DNA of 64,000 nt from positions 1,426,001 through 1,490,000 of the forward strand of contig NZ_CP048031.1 of the NCBI RefSeq assembly GCF_010092445.1. The letters are read 5' to 3'. Positions 32,523-41,465 of the stretch are shown one piece after another (position 1 is the first letter of the stretch; every line of letters starts with the position of its first letter). The DNA is from Shewanella sp. Arc9-LZ. Lineage in GTDB: Bacteria > Pseudomonadota > Gammaproteobacteria > Enterobacterales > Shewanellaceae. Position numbers and translations under genes: made by a program. The notes beneath the pieces were generated by a model. It ran no database searches. It was given only the letters and a program-made list of their open reading frames with translations, and had not been told where the DNA came from.

Positions 32523-33173
32523 ATGACAAAAACACACACATCGCTTAATAACATTGAACAGGTTAGTTTGAGCCGCAGTGAGCAAAAGCGGGCTCAAGTA
32601 CTTGAGTCTGCGATTGACCTTTTTTGCCATCAGGGTTTTCCTAATACCAGCATGGACGAAGTGGCAAAACATGCCGGTGTATCAAAACAAACCGTTTACT
32701 CTCACTTTGGTTCCAAAGATGATTTGTTTGTTTCTGCGATTGAGTCTAAATGTGTGGTGCATCAACTCACTGGCGAAGCTTTAATTGATGCTGCAAATCC
32801 ACAACGGGTTATTTTGCAGTTTGCTCTGCAATTTGGTGAAATGATTGTTAGCAAAGAAACCATGACAGTATTTAAAACTTGCGTAGCTCAAGCCGACACT
32901 CACCCAGAAGTGTCTAGATTGTTTTATGACGCAGGCCCCAAGCATGTGCTCGGACTGATTAGAAATTACTTAAAAAAGGTTAATGAGCATGGCGAATACT
33001 TTTTTGAAAATCCGCACGAAAGCGCAGTTAGATTGTGTTTAATGTTATTTGGCGAACTAAAATTACGCCTAGAGTTAGGCTTAGAGATAGGTGATTTACT
33101 GACAACCAGACAACAATACTTGCAAGATACTGCCGAGATGTTTTTGCGAGCTCATCAAGTTGACGTAAAATAA
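32523..33173 (+). CDS. TetR-family transcriptional regulator
   Basis: Repressor of 216 residues. The N-terminal helix-turn-helix (about 18-70) reads Ala-Gly-Val-Ser-Lys-Gln-Thr-Val-Tyr-Ser-His-Phe-Gly-Ser-Lys, the standard TetR recognition segment. The C-terminal ligand domain resembles AcrR-type regulators (TetR_C). ATG 32523 follows ACGGA by 7 bases and is preferred to the in-frame GTG at 32493. It is divergent from the RND pump, with operators between. Confidence 0.92.
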   Translation: MTKTHTSLNNIEQVSLSRSEQKRAQVLESAIDLFCHQGFPNTSMDEVAKHAGVSKQTVYSHFGSKDDLFVSAIESKCVVHQLTGEALIDAANPQRVILQFALQFGEMIVSKETMTVFKTCVAQADTHPEVSRLFYDAGPKHVLGLIRNYLKKVNEHGEYFFENPHESAVRLCLMLFGELKLRLELGLEIGDLLTTRQQYLQDTAEMFLRAHQVDVK

Positions 33174-33223
33174 ACCAATAAAACTTGAACTTAATTGGCG
33201 CGATAACAGTATTATCGTAATTA

Positions 33224-33287
33224 AACTAAGGTGCTATTAACCCAACGTGCTATTAAGCCAAGGTGCAGTTAAGCCAAGATAATAGCT
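33224..33287 (+). repeat. 16-bp tandem repeat upstream of an outer-membrane gene
   Basis: Four adjacent 16-base units, starting at 33224, 33240, 33256 and 33272. They vary around AGCCAAGGTGCTATTA; the last is diverged. They sit 36 bases before the next start codon, so copy number could tune its promoter or leader. Confidence 0.6.
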
Positions 33288-33322
33288 AACTTATCTCATT
33301 ATTTGAAGGGAAGCAGATTGAT

Positions 33323-34255
33323 ATGACGCTTTATAACGTTAACGTAATTCAGCCAAAATCATTGAGTACATCAGCTTTTTCAATTTTGCTAGCATCGGGA
33401 CTGTTGTTAAGTCAGCATGCTTTAGCAGCGCCAGAACGTTCACCATTTTCGCTCACTGTGGCTCGTACATCAACGGGTACCGCTAATGTTGGGGCTGATA
33501 GCAATAATCCTAATCAGTTACAGCGTGATGCTTGGAAGACCAGTTTTTCGGCCAGCATGCCACTCAATCGTCAGTGGTCAATTGGGGCAAATCTAGGCTA
33601 CGATAATCTCGATTACGACTGGGATATGAACCAAAACACCCTGTTACGCAGCAGTACTGAACCTTGGTCAACCATACATCAGTACAGTGCTGGTTTATCG
33701 TTGTCTTACCGTCTTGATAATCATTGGATGTTTCTTATAGCCCCCAAACTGCAATACGCCTATGCCGATACAGCATCATCTTCAAATGCGCAAAGTTATG
33801 GTGTAGTTGCCTCGGGCATGTACCGCTTTGATTCCGGCAATATGCTGGGCTTTGGTGTTGCATACTTAAATGATATTTCAGAAGTGCGCACCGTACCTTA
33901 TTTAGCCGTACGTTGGCAGATAAACGATAAGTGGGTACTTGCTAACCCGTTCCAAGCTGGTTTTAGTGGTCCTGCAGGATTAGAGTTAAGTTATCAGTAT
34001 AACCGTGACTGGAGTTTCGGTGTGGGGAGTTCAAAGCGAACTGAACGTTTTTTAATTGCAGACGATGACAAAACCATTGAAGTAGAAGAATGGGTAGGCT
34101 TTGCTCGCGCAGGCTGGCAAGCAACGACTAATGTTAGTCTTAATGCATATGCTGGTTATTATTTTGGTGGCGAAATGGAGTTAAGTTATCCAGACGTTAC
34201 TGAAGACATGGAAAACCAAGCCGCATTCGGTTTAGTGTTCAAATTGACGTTTTAA
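33323..34255 (+). CDS. Outer-membrane beta-barrel protein (DUF6268-like)
   Basis: Exported protein of 310 residues. A signal peptide ends near His-Ala-Leu-Ala-Ala. The rest alternates aromatic and polar residues in many beta strands (for example Trp-Ser-Ile-Gly-Ala-Asn-Leu-Gly-Tyr) and ends in Lys-Leu-Thr-Phe with a terminal Phe, typical of outer-membrane barrels. It resembles the DUF6268 family, which I assign with moderate confidence. A terminator follows. Ligand and role are unknown. Confidence 0.7.
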   Translation: MTLYNVNVIQPKSLSTSAFSILLASGLLLSQHALAAPERSPFSLTVARTSTGTANVGADSNNPNQLQRDAWKTSFSASMPLNRQWSIGANLGYDNLDYDWDMNQNTLLRSSTEPWSTIHQYSAGLSLSYRLDNHWMFLIAPKLQYAYADTASSSNAQSYGVVASGMYRFDSGNMLGFGVAYLNDISEVRTVPYLAVRWQINDKWVLANPFQAGFSGPAGLELSYQYNRDWSFGVGSSKRTERFLIADDDKTIEVEEWVGFARAGWQATTNVSLNAYAGYYFGGEMELSYPDVTEDMENQAAFGLVFKLTF

Positions 34256-34280
34256 TGATAAGAGTTAATGTCATACAATA

Positions 34281-34310
34281 AAAAATGCCGCTGATGTCAG
34301 CGGCATTTTT
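34281..34310. terminator. Terminator after the barrel gene
   Basis: AAAAATGCCGCTG and CAGCGGCATTTTT pair perfectly around ATGT; A and T tracts make it usable from both sides. Confidence 0.9.
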
Positions 34311-34417
34311 TATATCAACAAGGTAGCGTTAACTGTTAACCAGCAATCAATAATCGGTAATTAATAACGATCAATCGACATGTTCCAATTTAGCCACAAG
34401 ATCTCGTAAACGTTCAA

Positions 34418-34864
34418 TTAAAAGTAAGTAACTTCTTTTACTCGTTTAGGGCGATTTTGTTGTTCGTACAACTGCCATACTTGTTTAAAGTCCAGAGCTA
34501 GCTCCGTGACATAAAATTCACCAGAAGGATAGGTCTTAACCACTTTAGCGCCGCGAATAATACCACTCACGCTAGATTTAACGTTGTCGTCAGTTAGTAA
34601 CCATTCACTTACGTCGCTATTAGCCGAAATTTTTTGTCCATATACCTGTTCAGCCAACTCACGGTAAGCGGCAATTTTTGAAGCTTGCATCGCCATTAAA
34701 ATACGATGTGATGGCTCTTTACTGGGCTGGGTCGCCAACGGGGCATAACCAATTGCCGTTAGCGTTGGGAACGAGGCTGGCGCTTCGGTTTCCCACTGAA
34801 CATATTTATCTTTGCTCACACAGCCAGTGAGCAACAATAGCATAATTAACATCAACGACTTCAT
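34418..34864 (-). CDS. flgP: Flagellar lipoprotein FlgP (LPP20 family)
   Basis: Outer-membrane lipoprotein of 148 residues linked to the H/T-ring outer part of sheathed or polar flagellar motors. The lipobox Leu-Thr-Gly-Cys is at 12-15. The LPP20 domain includes Met-Gln-Ala-Ser-Lys-Ile-Ala-Ala-Tyr-Arg-Glu-Leu-Ala-Glu-Gln-Val-Tyr-Gly, the family signature. Its ATG overlaps the flgO stop by four bases. Together with flgO and flgT this gives the Vibrio-type flgTOP locus. Confidence 0.9.
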   Translation of the reverse strand: MKSLMLIMLLLLTGCVSKDKYVQWETEAPASFPTLTAIGYAPLATQPSKEPSHRILMAMQASKIAAYRELAEQVYGQKISANSDVSEWLLTDDNVKSSVSGIIRGAKVVKTYPSGEFYVTELALDFKQVWQLYEQQNRPKRVKEVTYF

Positions 34865-35571
34865 AGCTTATCTCCTAATACGGTGTAACGACTGTCGCCC
34901 TTATTCTCGTGGCGATACAGTAAACCATTGCGTGACTCAACCATTTCAGAATGCTGTAAATAACCTGATAAGCTCGATGCTGCCACAAATGATTGCACCG
35001 CTGAAAGGACGCGATTATTGGTCACATTAATCACTCGGCCGTTAAACACAATACCTTCAGGGGTGAGGGTCATGGTTGACACTAATACATGCGATACCGG
35101 CAAATCTGCACGCAACAGTTCCCAGTTGCGGCTCAACATAAACTCGCCTTGTTCTGTGGCGCGCAAATTTGTCGCCACATTTAAATCGACTAAATTAAAT
35201 TCATGAGCGTGGAACGCTGCGAGTAACCCTTGTTGTAACTGCAATGCTAATTCATTGGTCGCATTAAAATTGCTGGTCATCACTGGCGTAGAAATTAGCA
35301 GTGGTTGATCTGGGCGCAAGGCGTCATTTTGTAACACTAACTCGTTGACTAACTTTTCTGCCCACACATTCACTTGGCCTTTAGGTGATATTCCCGCAGC
35401 CTGAATATCATAAGCCAGCTTATCGTGATAAACCTCATCTTCGTCGACGATTTTGACAAATTTACCGTTATTACTAAAGGCAAGGTTATTAGCAGCATTA
35501 GGCGTTTGGGTGCATGCAGCTAGCGATAACGACGCAAGCATGACCGTGGAGATAAAAAGCCTGTTAATCAT
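34861..35571 (-). CDS. flgO: Flagellar outer-membrane protein FlgO
   Basis: Lipoprotein of 236 residues, FlgO family. The signal peptide ends in a lipobox (Leu-Ala-Ala-Cys). The body shows Pro-Leu-Leu-Ile-Ser-Thr-Pro-Val, Leu-Gln-Gln-Gly-Leu-Leu-Ala-Ala-Phe and Val-Ser-Thr-Met-Thr-Leu-Thr, as in Vibrio FlgO. GAGG lies 8 bases before ATG 35571. It is co-transcribed with flgP and divergent from flgT. I found no sigma-54 element on this strand. Confidence 0.88.
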   Translation of the reverse strand: MINRLFISTVMLASLSLAACTQTPNAANNLAFSNNGKFVKIVDEDEVYHDKLAYDIQAAGISPKGQVNVWAEKLVNELVLQNDALRPDQPLLISTPVMTSNFNATNELALQLQQGLLAAFHAHEFNLVDLNVATNLRATEQGEFMLSRNWELLRADLPVSHVLVSTMTLTPEGIVFNGRVINVTNNRVLSAVQSFVAASSLSGYLQHSEMVESRNGLLYRHENKGDSRYTVLGDKL

Positions 35572-35751
35572 AATAATTCCTCTAACATATAATGCCGCTA
35601 GTCTTGGTATAAATGAGTCATTTAATCGCCATGTACATCGATAACTAAGGCCAATTATGTACTCTTTATTGTTGGTGTCTTTATATCGGCAAATGCGTTA
35701 AAAGCTTTACTGTAATAGTGCAACATAGAAAATAACCACTAATATAGTGAG

Positions 35752-35768
35752 TCGGCACAATTTTTGCT
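35752..35768 (+). promoter_or_regulatory. Sigma-54 promoter of flgT
   Basis: TCGGCACAATTTTTGCT: -24 CGGCAC and -12 TTGC with the correct 8-base spacing between CGG and TTGC. Predicted start near 35779, 62 bases before the flgT ATG. Confidence 0.75.
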
Positions 35769-35840
35769 TTGATTAAAATAGAGTAAATTGAATTTACAAA
35801 ATTGTGAAAAATAGACGATTTTTTGACATTAGGACATTGT

Positions 35841-37049
35841 ATGTTGATCCGACACAGCCCTGCTAACCGAACTAAAACCTTCAATCACCTTGCTGTAATG
35901 GCAATGCTATGTGTAAGTGCATGGTGTGTTACTCCGTCGGTATTGGCTGAACAAATTGAAGTGACTGGTAAGGCTAAAATCGTTAATGGCGATATAGATA
36001 AAGCCCGTGAAGACGCCATAAGCCAAGCGTTAAATTATGCCAGCTTAAAAGCCGGGGTTAACTTTTCCAGCGAACAACAAATCAACCAAGGTCGGCTTAC
36101 TCAAGATACCTTTCAAATTCAGCGGATGGGATCGGCCAATAACGTTGAATTAATGAGTGAAATGATCAGCCAACACACCATTACCGTGGTGTTACAGCTT
36201 GAACTCAGCGAACAAGAACCTAACGCTCAATGTAAAAGCCAGTCTCTCAAGGCCGCGATTATGTTGCCACAAGCCTATTTACAAGAACGCGAACAGTTGC
36301 GTTATGGCCAATTAGCTCACTTTGAAGAGCGAATCACCGAGCAATTAGGTAAAGCTATCAATGCGCAGTCGCGATACAGTTTTGCACGACTACATGCAGA
36401 TGAAAAAATTGATAACACCAATCAACTGGTCAACTTTAAAGGATATCGTATTCCCAGTTGGTTAGGCGAAATTACCGACAGCCAATATCTGCTGCAACCT
36501 GAAATCATTGATATTTCGACCGAACCTGCTCAAAGTAGTTATATGGGCTTTGTCGAGGATGATCCGTTAAGACAGTTTATATTTAAATTAACCCTTTACC
36601 ACGGGATCAGCGGTGAAGTGGTGTGGTCAGAATCGTTCGCCACCTCAGCGCCTTGGGAATTTGAAAGACAAGAAATCGTCTCACCTGCTAACCAGCGGTT
36701 TTGGCGATCATCTTATGGTCAGGCGATCAGCGATATTTTACAGCAAAGCGTTATGTCGCTGGATAAGCAGTTAAACTGTCGTCCATTACTAGGCCAAATT
36801 GTTGCCAGGCAAGGGGATCGTATTATCATCAATTTAGGCCGTAAAAATGGCGTTAAAATGGGTGATAAGTTTCAAATCGTATTACAAAAAAATATCCCAG
36901 ACAGATTTAATTCCATGCGTGCCATCGCCACTAAAAGTCGTGCCAATGTGGTTATCGAACAAGTTACCGAAGACAGCTCAACCGCAATATTTGACGGCAT
37001 CGACAGTGCAGATAATATTCAAGTAAATGATATTGCGATTAAGAACTAA
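35841..37049 (+). CDS. flgT: Flagellar assembly protein FlgT
   Basis: Periplasmic protein of 402 residues that forms the H ring around the LP ring in Vibrio. The signal peptide ends in Val-Leu-Ala-Glu. The N-terminal domain has Val-Thr-Gly-Lys-Ala and Ala-Arg-Glu-Asp-Ala-Ile-Ser-Gln-Ala, the family hallmark; the C-terminal part has Val-Ala-Arg-Gln-Gly-Asp and Asn-Leu-Gly-Arg-Lys-Asn-Gly-Val. I take ATG 35841, 7 bases after AGGA, over an in-frame TTG at 35823. A sigma-54 promoter precedes it. Confidence 0.92.
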   Translation: MLIRHSPANRTKTFNHLAVMAMLCVSAWCVTPSVLAEQIEVTGKAKIVNGDIDKAREDAISQALNYASLKAGVNFSSEQQINQGRLTQDTFQIQRMGSANNVELMSEMISQHTITVVLQLELSEQEPNAQCKSQSLKAAIMLPQAYLQEREQLRYGQLAHFEERITEQLGKAINAQSRYSFARLHADEKIDNTNQLVNFKGYRIPSWLGEITDSQYLLQPEIIDISTEPAQSSYMGFVEDDPLRQFIFKLTLYHGISGEVVWSESFATSAPWEFERQEIVSPANQRFWRSSYGQAISDILQQSVMSLDKQLNCRPLLGQIVARQGDRIIINLGRKNGVKMGDKFQIVLQKNIPDRFNSMRAIATKSRANVVIEQVTEDSSTAIFDGIDSADNIQVNDIAIKN

Positions 37050-37083
37050 TGATTAGCTCTAAGAAATTAATAATTCAGACTCA

Positions 37084-37141
37084 AGAGCTAAGAGCTAAGA
37101 GCTAAGTGCTAATCGATAAGAGTAAGTCGATAAGAGTAAGT
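37084..37141 (+). repeat. Two short tandem repeats between flgT and tRNA-Arg
   Basis: AGAGCTA occurs four times in tandem at 37084-37111 (the last as AGTGCTA). The 14-mer CGATAAGAGTAAGT follows twice at 37114-37141. These are simple slippage-type repeats in non-coding DNA. Confidence 0.7.
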
Positions 37142-37224
37142 CGATTATGAATTAGTTGGTTGTTAATCAAGCAATTAAATATAAAAGGTTTAATTCGATT
37201 ATAAACTCAGTATAATCACTGGGT

Positions 37225-37300
37225 CTCTCTATAGCTCAACAGGATAGAGCAGCCGCCTCCTAAGCGGCCGATCGGGGTTCGAGTCCCTGTGGGGAGACCA
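37225..37300 (+). tRNA. tRNA-Arg (anticodon CCT)
   Basis: Folds as a cloverleaf of 76 bases: acceptor CTCTCTA with TGGGGAG, D stem GCTC/GAGC, anticodon stem GCCGC/GCGGC with loop CTCCTAA (anticodon CCT, reads AGG), T arm CGGGG-TTCGAGT-CCCTG, and an encoded CCA at 37298-37300. TATAAT at 37211-37216 is a plausible -10. It stands at the left edge of the glycosylation region; this tRNA is a known integration site in enterobacteria (argW), but I found no second copy of its 3' end here. Confidence 0.93.
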
Positions 37301-37546
37301 ATAGAGCTATTTGTGATTTTAATTCAATGGGTTACGGGTTTGCTGAAATCCTGTGCCGCCCCTGTGCCACCACAGGAATGTGCTTTTTTAGCACTTTTTG
37401 TTATAACCATTTCGAATAATGCCCATTTCACTCAGTTAACCTCAGTTGTAGACTTTTCGCTCTATTTATAATAGATTTCCATATTTATAGATTAAATAGA
37501 CGTCGTCTGTAATGAGCCAAGAAAATCCATCTTTTCCCCTACCAAT
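37301..37546. other. Non-coding stretch between tRNA-Arg and the IS
   Basis: It contains CCTGTG-CCAC-CACAGG, a perfect 6-bp hairpin at about 37362-37377, followed by GTGCTTTTTTAGCAC, which may end the tRNA transcript. No gene or integrase remnant could be established. Confidence 0.35.
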
Positions 37547-37554
37547 TGTGGTGG

Positions 37555-38750
<1,196 letters not shown>

Positions 38751-38806
38751 TTACGAGGTAATAATATCACCTCTATTTAGGTGGCCAAAATAACTATGCC
38801 ACTACA

Positions 38807-38952
38807 GTCAGAGGGTTGCGACGGATCTCAACCTAAGAGCATATCTCAGACACTTAGAACTTTACATGGCTAAGCATCCAGAAGTAAAGTTTTACCAAGC
38901 GAGTTTATCAGGCGCTAAAATTCGCGGTTCTCAGTATAAGGACCTTATATAA
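38807..38952 (+). pseudogene. 3' remnant of a DUF115 (Maf-type) glycosyltransferase gene
   Basis: From the IS end an open frame of 47 codons reads Gln-Arg-Val-Ala-Thr-Asp-Leu-Asn-Leu-Arg and then His-Pro-Glu-Val-Lys-Phe-Tyr ... Gly-Ala-Lys-Ile-Arg-Gly, ending TAA at 38950. The full Maf protein in this window has the matching Tyr-Pro-Asn-Val-Asp-Phe ... Ala-Ala-Lys-Ile-Glu-Gly at the end of its DUF115 domain. So this is the C-terminal piece of a second, shorter Maf paralogue whose 5' part is gone. The next frame starts within its stop (TAATG). Confidence 0.65.
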
Positions 38953-39190
38953 TGAGTATAAGTCTACAAGATTCACTGCGAATAACGGCATCTTTATTTA
39001 GACTTGCTAAAGAAGCAAAGGCCTCAGTTGATTTACGGTTATGTCTTGATACAATAGATAAAACTGCCCAGAACTTGTCCTTAATACGACTTTTCAGCAA
39101 ATATTACCTTCTATGCTGCAGGCACAAGAGCAACACGATTGGTTAAGCCTTGCCAATTATTTAGAATATGAACTAATAGAATTAGTCTGA
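38952..39190 (+). pseudogene. Frameshifted small gene downstream of the maf remnant
   Basis: ATG 38952 overlaps the previous stop. The first frame (Met-Ser-Ile-Ser-Leu-Gln-Asp-Ser-Leu) runs to about 39080, after which the plausible protein continues in another frame: Phe-Gln-Gln-Ile-Leu-Pro-Ser-Met-Leu ... Trp-Leu-Ser-Leu-Ala-Asn-Tyr-Leu-Glu-Tyr-Glu-Leu, stopping at 39188-39190. A one-base change near 39080-39090 would restore about 79 codons. This may be a true pseudogene or a sequencing error. Its tight link to the Maf gene suggests a helper of that enzyme. Confidence 0.55.
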
Positions 39191-39269
39191 ACAAGGCAAA
39201 AATACTAGAGCATCAAGGTTCCTAGGAACTTGCCGTTAATAGATTATACACAGCCATTTGCGAGTAACT

Positions 39270-40136
39270 ATGACTACACATTCACCTATTTTTATCGCTG
39301 AAGTCTCTAGTAACCATCATAGAGACTTACAGCGTTGTATTGAGTTTATTAAAACCGCTGCAGACATTGGTTGTGATGCCGTAAAGTTTCAGCTTTTTCA
39401 AATAGAGCAACTTTTCGCTCCCGAGATTCTGGCTAAAAGTGAAACGCATCGAAAGCGCAAAGATTGGGAACTCCCTGTCAGTTTTTTGCCTGAATTAAAA
39501 CAAAGTTGTGATGAGTATAGTATTCAGTTTTCTTGCACCCCCTTCTATTTAGATGCAGTGGCAGAACTTGCTCCATATGTTGATTTTTATAAGATAGCCT
39601 CCTACGAATTGCTATGGACTGATCTACTGGTAGCCTGTGCAAAAACTGGATTGCCGGTTGTTCTTTCAACTGGCATGGCCACTTTAGAAGAGATAGATAA
39701 AGCAGTACTCACATTAAAAGAAAATGGTGCTAAAGATATAACCTTACTCCATTGTGTATCTGCATACCCAACACCTGAGAATGAATGTAATCTTGCGGTA
39801 TTAGAAAGCTTTAGAAATCGCTATCAAGTTAATGTTGGCTGGTCTGATCATACCGTTTCGAGTGCCGTACTCAACCGAGCTGTCCACAAATGGCAAGCCG
39901 ATGTTATAGAGTTTCATTTAGATTTAGATGAGAAGGGCGATGAATATGCTTCTGGACATTGTTGGTTGCCACAACAGATTGCGCCAGTGATCCGTGGTGC
40001 TAAGATAATTGAGTCTATCGATGGTAATCCGATTAAACAGTTTGTACCCTGTGAAACGTCAGATAGAGAGTGGCGAGCTGATCCGATTGATGGCCTTCGA
40101 CCTTTAAAGAAGATTAGAGCAAGCTTTCAAGGATAG
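39270..40136 (+). CDS. N-acetylneuraminate/pseudaminate synthase family protein (no SAF domain)
   Basis: Condenses a 6-carbon amino-hexose with phosphoenolpyruvate to make a 9-carbon nonulosonic acid. The TIM barrel is clear: Phe-Ile-Ala-Glu-Val-Ser-Ser-Asn-His, Cys-Asp-Ala-Val-Lys-Phe-Gln, Ser-Cys-Thr-Pro-Phe, Lys-Ile-Ala-Ser-Tyr-Glu-Leu, Leu-Ser-Thr-Gly-Met-Ala, Leu-Leu-His-Cys-Val-Ser-Ala-Tyr-Pro-Thr-Pro, and Gly-Trp-Ser-Asp-His-Thr. At 288 residues it is about 55 shorter than NeuB or PseI and lacks the C-terminal SAF (antifreeze-like) domain. ATG 39270 is chosen over TTG 39258. It is followed by a terminator. The likely place is the flagellin sugar pathway with pseB and pseC. Confidence 0.85.
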   Translation: MTTHSPIFIAEVSSNHHRDLQRCIEFIKTAADIGCDAVKFQLFQIEQLFAPEILAKSETHRKRKDWELPVSFLPELKQSCDEYSIQFSCTPFYLDAVAELAPYVDFYKIASYELLWTDLLVACAKTGLPVVLSTGMATLEEIDKAVLTLKENGAKDITLLHCVSAYPTPENECNLAVLESFRNRYQVNVGWSDHTVSSAVLNRAVHKWQADVIEFHLDLDEKGDEYASGHCWLPQQIAPVIRGAKIIESIDGNPIKQFVPCETSDREWRADPIDGLRPLKKIRASFQG

Positions 40137-40170
40137 TCTTAGTATTAATTGCCATCATTCGACACAAACA

Positions 40171-40204
40171 AAAAAGCCCTTTTAATTCATTTTAAAGGGC
40201 TTTC
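40171..40204. terminator. Bidirectional terminator between synthase and ATP-grasp genes
   Basis: AAAGCCCTTTTAA and TTTAAAGGGCTTT pair around a short loop; A and T tracts flank both sides. It ends the convergent synthase gene and the minus-strand operon. Confidence 0.85.
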
Positions 40205-40226
40205 ACTTTAGGCCGCTCAAAACTAA

Positions 40227-41462
40227 TTAAACGCTAGTTTCAATCTTAAGCGTATCGTATACCCATTTCACTCTTTGCTCTAGCTGTTGTCGATTATCCG
40301 CCGTGACAATAAACACGCCGAATCTATTAGCATGACTTGTGGTCTCTGGCACGATATCACCCACTTGATACCAAATGTCGAGCTTTTTAACAAAATCCAT
40401 TGCGCGAACCGTCTCAATACCAGAGATTGAAATAATCTTACCTGGTGCAGGGAAAAAGTAGCGATTGGCGACAGCGGTATTAATAACAGGGGTTAATTTA
40501 TCGAGTTCAGGCTGCTCACCAAGGGCTATTTTTAGTGCTGCCTCCACGTAGTTAATGCCCAAACCTAGTGGCACTAGGCTTTCTGAAAAGTCACCGCCAC
40601 TTAAGCGGGTTGCAACCTCAATAACCTTAGGGCCCGATTTCGTGTAAACAATATCGCCTTTAATCACGCCATTGGTTACCCCTAACGCGAGTGCCGCTTG
40701 TTTAATTAAGGTTTCGACTTTTTTCCTCTGTTCACCTTGGATTAAGCTAGGCTGCCAACCACCGTTCTCAATAATATTCGGTGCAAAGCGGCTGAGCATT
40801 TCATAATTGCGATCGACATACCCAGGAGTATAAGCGCACCCTTGATACATGATAGTTTCAGTACTAATTTGTGGCCCCGCTAAATACTCTTCTACCATCA
40901 CCTCGCCACAAAAAGACTCCGATTTGGCTTTATTATATAAGGCGTTTAAATCTGACGTTTCAGTTAGTAGAAACACGCCTCTAGCCCCAGAACGATCAAG
41001 AGGCTTGATGATGAGTGGCAGGCCCCTTTGTGCAACGATATCAGCCAAATGGTTGGCTGATGCTAATAAGCTAAACCATGGAATAGCAACCCCACTTTGT
41101 TGAAAGCATTGCTTCATTTTAAGCTTATTGGTGGCAATATTTGCAGCTTCAATCGGTATGTGTGGCACGTTGATATAGGCTGCCAGTTGCGCCACATATT
41201 GCGATATATCACTGCCCATCACGCATACCGCATCAATTTTACGCTGCTGGCTTCGATACTCATCGACAAAGGCCTTTAGCGCATCGAGATCCATGGTGCT
41301 GACAACCCTATAATCGTCTGCAAGGTCAAACCCAGCTGATGCTGGATTGCCATCCACAACGACTGTGTATAAGCCCATTTGATTGGCCGTTTTAATCAGA
41401 AATAACTGATCGCGACTGCCACCGAGTAACAATACCGTTTTTTGATTTTGTATTACCGACAT
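40227..41462 (-). CDS. ATP-grasp ligase
   Basis: ATP-dependent carboxylate-amine or thiol ligase of 411 residues. An N-terminal pre-ATP-grasp fold (Val-Leu-Leu-Leu-Gly-Gly-Ser) is followed by the ATP-grasp domain with Leu-Pro-Leu-Ile-Ile-Lys-Pro-Leu-Asp-Arg-Ser-Gly, Glu-Val-Met-Val-Glu-Glu-Tyr-Leu-Ala-Gly-Pro and Lys-Val-Ile-Glu-Val-Ala-Thr-Arg-Leu-Ser-Gly-Gly, the metal-binding segment. It resembles carbamoyl-phosphate synthase-like and alanine-anticapsin ligase-type proteins. It lies 3 bases behind the SDR gene as last of five genes in the operon. It probably joins an acyl or amino-acid group onto the sugar; the substrates are unknown. Confidence 0.85.
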   Translation of the reverse strand: MSVIQNQKTVLLLGGSRDQLFLIKTANQMGLYTVVVDGNPASAGFDLADDYRVVSTMDLDALKAFVDEYRSQQRKIDAVCVMGSDISQYVAQLAAYINVPHIPIEAANIATNKLKMKQCFQQSGVAIPWFSLLASANHLADIVAQRGLPLIIKPLDRSGARGVFLLTETSDLNALYNKAKSESFCGEVMVEEYLAGPQISTETIMYQGCAYTPGYVDRNYEMLSRFAPNIIENGGWQPSLIQGEQRKKVETLIKQAALALGVTNGVIKGDIVYTKSGPKVIEVATRLSGGDFSESLVPLGLGINYVEAALKIALGEQPELDKLTPVINTAVANRYFFPAPGKIISISGIETVRAMDFVKKLDIWYQVGDIVPETTSHANRFGVFIVTADNRQQLEQRVKWVYDTLKIETSV

Positions 41463-41465
41463 GCA

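Noticed and set aside
35572..35840. Search for a sigma-54 promoter of flgOP on the minus strand
   Set aside because: No NGG-N8-TTGC match found in that orientation.
37321..37345. GGG-N8-TTGC match upstream of the IS
   Set aside because: Only the GG and TTGC agree, no gene follows in the right orientation except the IS; too weak to call.
37289..37471. 60-codon frame starting inside the tRNA
   Set aside because: Overlaps the tRNA 3' end and has no homology features.
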